Shown piece after piece: positions 61,032 through 64,000 of a stretch of 64,000 nucleotides of DNA. The notes under the pieces were generated by a model. That model was not told where the DNA came from. It did not search any database and saw only the letters and a program-made list of their open reading frames with translations. The first letter of the stretch is position 1. Each line of letters starts with the position of its first letter. The position numbers and the translations under genes were made by a program. The stretch comes from Collinsella sp. (lineage in GTDB: Bacteria; Actinomycetota; Coriobacteriia; Coriobacteriales; Coriobacteriaceae), in contig JAGZUC010000002.1 of the NCBI GenBank assembly GCA_018380195.1, positions 1-64,000 on the forward strand. Direction: 5' to 3'.

Positions 61032-61220
61032 TTAGCGAGCATCCACAACATAGTTGAGAAGTCTACGGGCCCGTGCGGACACAAATTCATCCCGTCCGCC
61101 CCGTCCGCGTCTTTCAATCGCTTGCCGCAACGCTTGCGCGGCGGAACGCTTACAGCTAAGATAGGGACACGGATGGCACCCGTGGCTGCGGGTCTTGCCA
61201 ACTCCGATACACGTTTTCAT
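61032..61220 (-). CDS. Possible small cysteine-containing protein
   Basis: A 62-residue frame with a C-x10-C-x2-C-x4-C-like motif (GCHPCPYLSCK) and a basic tail. It has no ribosome binding site before its ATG. It is the only substantial frame in this gap, so it may be real, but the case is weak. Confidence 0.3.
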   Translation of the reverse strand: MKTCIGVGKTRSHGCHPCPYLSCKRSAAQALRQAIERRGRGGRDEFVSARARRLLNYVVDAR

Positions 61221-61256
61221 CGTGAGAAGTGGCCGTCTTCGCTTACGCGGGGGCGG

Positions 61257-61340
61257 CTATTTCATTCGGCCGATAAACAGACCGAGTTCGATAGCCGCAA
61301 TCAACAACGCCAATAACGAAATAACATCGCTTACGTTCAT
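61257..61340 (-). CDS. 27-residue hydrophobic peptide, holin-like toxin candidate
   Basis: MNVSDVISLLALLIAAIELG plus LFIGRMK: one membrane helix with a short basic end. AGAAGGGA lies seven bases before the ATG. Such small hydrophobic peptides, with a strong binding site, are annotated as putative holin-like or type I toxins in Gram-positive bacteria. I could not find the matching antisense RNA. It lies in the gap between the small proteins and the aldehyde dehydrogenase gene. Confidence 0.55.
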   Translation of the reverse strand: MNVSDVISLLALLIAAIELGLFIGRMK

Positions 61341-61398
61341 ACCAAATCCCTTCTAAAGGGAGTTGGCCCATCCGTGCTCCATAACAGTAGTCTAACGC

Positions 61399-61437
61399 AA
61401 AATGCAGGTAATAGGAACACTTGTTCGTATTACCTGC
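61399..61437 (-). terminator. Terminator-like palindrome after the aldehyde dehydrogenase gene
   Basis: GCAGGTAATA/TATTACCTGC, a 10-pair stem with a second GAAC/GTTC stem inside, followed by ATTTTGC on the minus strand. It may also be an operator, being nearly perfectly symmetrical. Confidence 0.6.
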
Positions 61438-61445
61438 GCCCTTTT

Positions 61446-62825
61446 CTAATGCACAAACATGCGCACGAACTTGTGCTTCCAGCTTGCGTAAGGAGCATAG
61501 CGGAATGGCACGTCCAGCCACGTTGCCTTGTTCACGATGCTCTTCTTGTGGCTAAACGTATCGAAGCTCTCGCGTCCATGGTACTGCCCCATACCGCTCG
61601 CACCCATGCCACCAAAGCCCATATGGCTCGTAGCCAAGTGCATAATCGTGTCGTTGACGCAGCCGCCGCCAAAGGGCACGTAACGCACAAAGCGCTGCTG
61701 AGCTGCGCGATCCTGGCTAAAGATATACAGAGCCAGCGGCGTCGGACGATCCGTAATAAACGTCTCGGCCTCGTCTAGGCTCTCAAACGTCAGCACCGGC
61801 AAGATGGGGCCGAAAATCTCCTCCTGCATCACGGCGTCATCGGGGGTCACGCCGTCCAAAATCGTCGGCTCAATCTTGAGCGATGACTCGCGCGCCGTGC
61901 CTCCAAGCACAACCTTATCGGGATCGATCAGCCCACGCACGCGCGCAAAATGCTTGGCGTTGACGATATGCCCATAATCCTCGTTATCGAGCGGATGCTC
62001 GCCAAACATACGGCGGGCCTCTTCCCTGATGAGGTCCAGCAGCTCGTCGTGCACGCGCGCATCGACCAGCAGGTAGTCGGGCGCCACGCAGGTCTGCCCC
62101 ACGTTGAGCCATTTACCAAAGGCGATACGCCGCGCCGCAACCTTCAAGTTTGCCGTCGCATCCACGATGCAGGGGCTCTTTCCGCCCAGCTCAAGCGTCA
62201 CGGGCGTAAGGTTTTTACTTGCGCGCTCCATGACGAGTTTGCCGACCGGAACGCTACCGGTAAAGAAGATCTTGTCCCAGCACTCATCGAGCAGCGCTTC
62301 GTTTTCGGCGCGCCCGCCCTCGACAACCGTCACCAGGCACGGATCAAATGCCTCTTCACAGATTTGCTTGAGCACCGCGCTCGATGCCGGAGCATAGGCA
62401 CTCGGCTTGATGACCACGGTATTGCCCGCGGCAAGGGCGCCGGCGAGCGGCTCGAGTGTTAGCAAAAACGGGTAGTTCCACGGAGCCATGATGAGTGTGA
62501 CGCCATAGGGCACGGCTTGCGTTTTGCACACGCTCACGGCGTTAGCGAGATCGCACGGACGCAGGCGCGGACGACTCCATCGAGCCACGTGAGCGATCTG
62601 ATGTCGAATCTCGGAAAGCGACGTACCAATCTCGCACATATAGGCCTCGTCATGCGACTTCCCCAAATCGGTCTTGAGCGCATGGGCGATATCGGCCTCG
62701 TGGGCCCGCACCGCATCGCGTAAACTCACGAGCGCGCGACGTCGAGCATCGACATCAAACGTGGCGTGCGTCTTAAAGTAGGCGCGCTGATCGCCGACGA
62801 TGCGCGCAATTTCCTCGGTGTTCAT
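61446..62825 (-). CDS. Aldehyde dehydrogenase family protein
   Basis: A 459-residue NAD(P)-dependent aldehyde dehydrogenase of the short (non-membrane) type. Active-site residues are present: PWNYPF (Asn), TLELGGKSP (Glu) and GQTCVAPDY (Cys). The C-terminal SHKKSIVNKA is typical. It turns aldehydes to acids. AGGAGGG lies five bases before the ATG, inside the end of the alcohol dehydrogenase gene. Confidence 0.9.
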   Translation of the reverse strand: MNTEEIARIVGDQRAYFKTHATFDVDARRRALVSLRDAVRAHEADIAHALKTDLGKSHDEAYMCEIGTSLSEIRHQIAHVARWSRPRLRPCDLANAVSVCKTQAVPYGVTLIMAPWNYPFLLTLEPLAGALAAGNTVVIKPSAYAPASSAVLKQICEEAFDPCLVTVVEGGRAENEALLDECWDKIFFTGSVPVGKLVMERASKNLTPVTLELGGKSPCIVDATANLKVAARRIAFGKWLNVGQTCVAPDYLLVDARVHDELLDLIREEARRMFGEHPLDNEDYGHIVNAKHFARVRGLIDPDKVVLGGTARESSLKIEPTILDGVTPDDAVMQEEIFGPILPVLTFESLDEAETFITDRPTPLALYIFSQDRAAQQRFVRYVPFGGGCVNDTIMHLATSHMGFGGMGASGMGQYHGRESFDTFSHKKSIVNKATWLDVPFRYAPYASWKHKFVRMFVH

Positions 62826-62833
62826 GGACCCTC

Positions 62834-64000
62834 CTAATTCTCGTCCTCAAACATACCACCTGCAACGACTTCGTACATATGCTCGAGCTCCAAGCGGTCC
62901 ATTAAAAGCGGAACGGGGTACAGGGGATTGGCCTCGGCATCGGCATGCGCCGCCATCTGCGGAATGTCGGAGCGGCGAATGCCCGAGACATATTTGGGGA
63001 TTCCCAGGGCCTCGTTCATGCGGTCGACCCAATCGATAAAGGCCTCGGCCGCAAGACTGTCCTGCGCGGTAGCCGGCGCAATGCCCGCCATGCGAGCAAG
63101 ATCGGCAAGCTTGGGGGCGGCGGCGTCACCATAAGCGCGAAGCATATGCGGCAGGATGATAGCGTTGGCCAAGCCGTGCGGAATCCCGTAACGCCCACCC
63201 AAGCTGTGTGCGATGGCGTGAACGTATCCAACATAGGAGCGCGTAAAGGCAACACCCGCCTTATACGCCGCCGAAAGCATATTGCGACGCGCACGCATGT
63301 TATCGCCATGCTCATAGGCCTCGAGCAAATTGTCATGGATGAGCTGGACCGCCTGACGCGCCATCTTGCGCGTATAGGGCGTGGTGCTTCGCCCGATAAA
63401 GGCCTCAACGGCATGCGTCAGGGCGTCCATGCCCGTCTGCCCCGTAATGGAAGCGGGCAAGCCGCACGTAAACTCGGGGTCGTGGACTGCAAAACGCGGG
63501 ATGAGCACAAAGTCGTTAATGGGGTATTTGTAGTGCGTCCCGTCATCGGTAATTACCGCCGCAAGCGTGGCTTCGCTTCCCGTACCGGCGGTAGTGGGAA
63601 CGGCGATGAGCAGCGGCAGACGACGATGAATCCGCAGCAGCCCGCGCATCTTGTTGATGGGCTTGCTTGGCTGCGCAATGCGTGCGCCCACGCCCTTGGC
63701 GCAGTCCATGGCTGATCCTCCGCCAAAACCGATAATGGCCTGGCAGGCGCGCTCTCGATACAGGGACGCCGCCTCCTCCACATTCGAGACCGTGGGGTTC
63801 GCACGCGTTTCGGCATAGACCGTAACGCCAATCCCCTGAGCCGTAAGCGCACGCTCGAGTGATGCCGTGAGTCCCAAACGTGCAATGCCAGGGTCTGTCA
63901 CGATAAGGACCTTCTGGATCGAGCGCTTTTGAAGCACCGCGGGCACATCCTCGGCATGCTCCAGAATGCGCGGCTCGGTATAGGGCAGGATCGGCAATGC
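62834..64000 (-). CDS. Iron-containing alcohol dehydrogenase, 5' end cut by the window
   Basis: At least 387 residues of a group III alcohol dehydrogenase: GFGGGSAMDCAKG, VPTTAGTGSEAT and the metal-binding HAIAHSLGGRYGIPHGLANA and similar histidine segments. The true start lies past position 64000, since the frame stays open to the edge and the first possible start (TTG at 63997) has no room for a site. It is in one operon with the aldehyde dehydrogenase, eight bases apart; together they may interconvert alcohol, aldehyde and acid. Confidence 0.88.
   Translation of the reverse strand, partial: ALPILPYTEPRILEHAEDVPAVLQKRSIQKVLIVTDPGIARLGLTASLERALTAQGIGVTVYAETRANPTVSNVEEAASLYRERACQAIIGFGGGSAMDCAKGVGARIAQPSKPINKMRGLLRIHRRLPLLIAVPTTAGTGSEATLAAVITDDGTHYKYPINDFVLIPRFAVHDPEFTCGLPASITGQTGMDALTHAVEAFIGRSTTPYTRKMARQAVQLIHDNLLEAYEHGDNMRARRNMLSAAYKAGVAFTRSYVGYVHAIAHSLGGRYGIPHGLANAIILPHMLRAYGDAAAPKLADLARMAGIAPATAQDSLAAEAFIDWVDRMNEALGIPKYVSGIRRSDIPQMAAHADAEANPLYPVPLLMDRLELEHMYEVVAGGMFEDEN

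Noticed and set aside
61243..61521. A 92-codon minus-strand frame over the holin-like peptide
   Set aside because: It has no site and reads through the palindromic terminator; the 27-residue frame has a good site.
1..64000. CRISPR arrays, insertion sequences or prophage genes
   Set aside because: I saw no regularly spaced repeats, transposase, integrase or phage structural gene.

Overview
The window looks like chromosomal DNA of a Coriobacteriia actinobacterium, most like Collinsella. The basis is high GC, AGGAGG-type ribosome binding sites, intergenic palindromes, and the gene set (RecJ-helicase fusion, bacterial Elp3, LivJ paralogues, AzlCD, DUF554, XRE plus DUF4097). That assignment rests on family knowledge and general appearance; no database was searched. 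I see no transposase, integrase, prophage or CRISPR array. Most of the window is ordinary chromosome with a few accessory modules.

Layout. 0-2.1 kb (minus): infC-rpmI-rplT behind a structured leader, with tRNA-Leu(CAA) upstream. The leader holds a terminator-like hairpin, and infC appears to start at an AUA codon. 2.1-5.5 kb (minus): transglutaminase-like protein, class II fructose-bisphosphate aldolase, and a metallo-beta-lactamase-fold hydrolase. 5.6-11.3 kb (minus): bifunctional (p)ppGpp synthetase/hydrolase and a RecJ exonuclease fused to a RecQ-like helicase. 11.5-14.1 kb: BASS-type transporter, DUF4931 GalT-like protein and CutC. 14.2-20.5 kb (minus): a complete branched-chain amino acid ABC importer (two LivJ-type lipoproteins, LivH, LivM, LivG, LivF). 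20.8-29.7 kb: homoserine dehydrogenase, an SDR oxidoreductase, a CPA2 antiporter, single-chain PurL and a DMT exporter. 29.8-37.9 kb: a GGDEF protein, KdgT-type permease, AzlCD, an HD hydrolase, and an EtfAB plus FAD dehydrogenase operon resembling the electron-confurcating lactate dehydrogenase LctBCD.

38.2-41.5 kb (plus): an unusual run of small envelope genes: a nuclease-like fragment, a membrane-anchored protein, two secreted proteins and a small protein with a sortase-like tail. 42.4-48.0 kb (plus): a three-gene operon of a TerB-N/TerB-C protein, a BrxD-like (DUF2791) ATPase and an Lhr/BrxHI-like helicase. It has BREX-type parts but no methyltransferase or phosphatase. This is the best candidate for a poorly described system in the window.

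48.0-64.0 kb: spermidine synthase-like protein, Elp3, DUF4097 with a membrane-tethered XRE regulator, two SAM methyltransferases (one TrmB), a Ski2-like DUF3516 helicase, a DUF2130 coiled-coil nuclease-like protein, a ChbG-type deacetylase, a metallophosphoesterase, very small proteins including a 27-residue holin-like peptide, and an aldehyde/alcohol dehydrogenase pair cut by the window edge. Several intergenic gaps carry inverted-repeat elements, some clearly related to each other.
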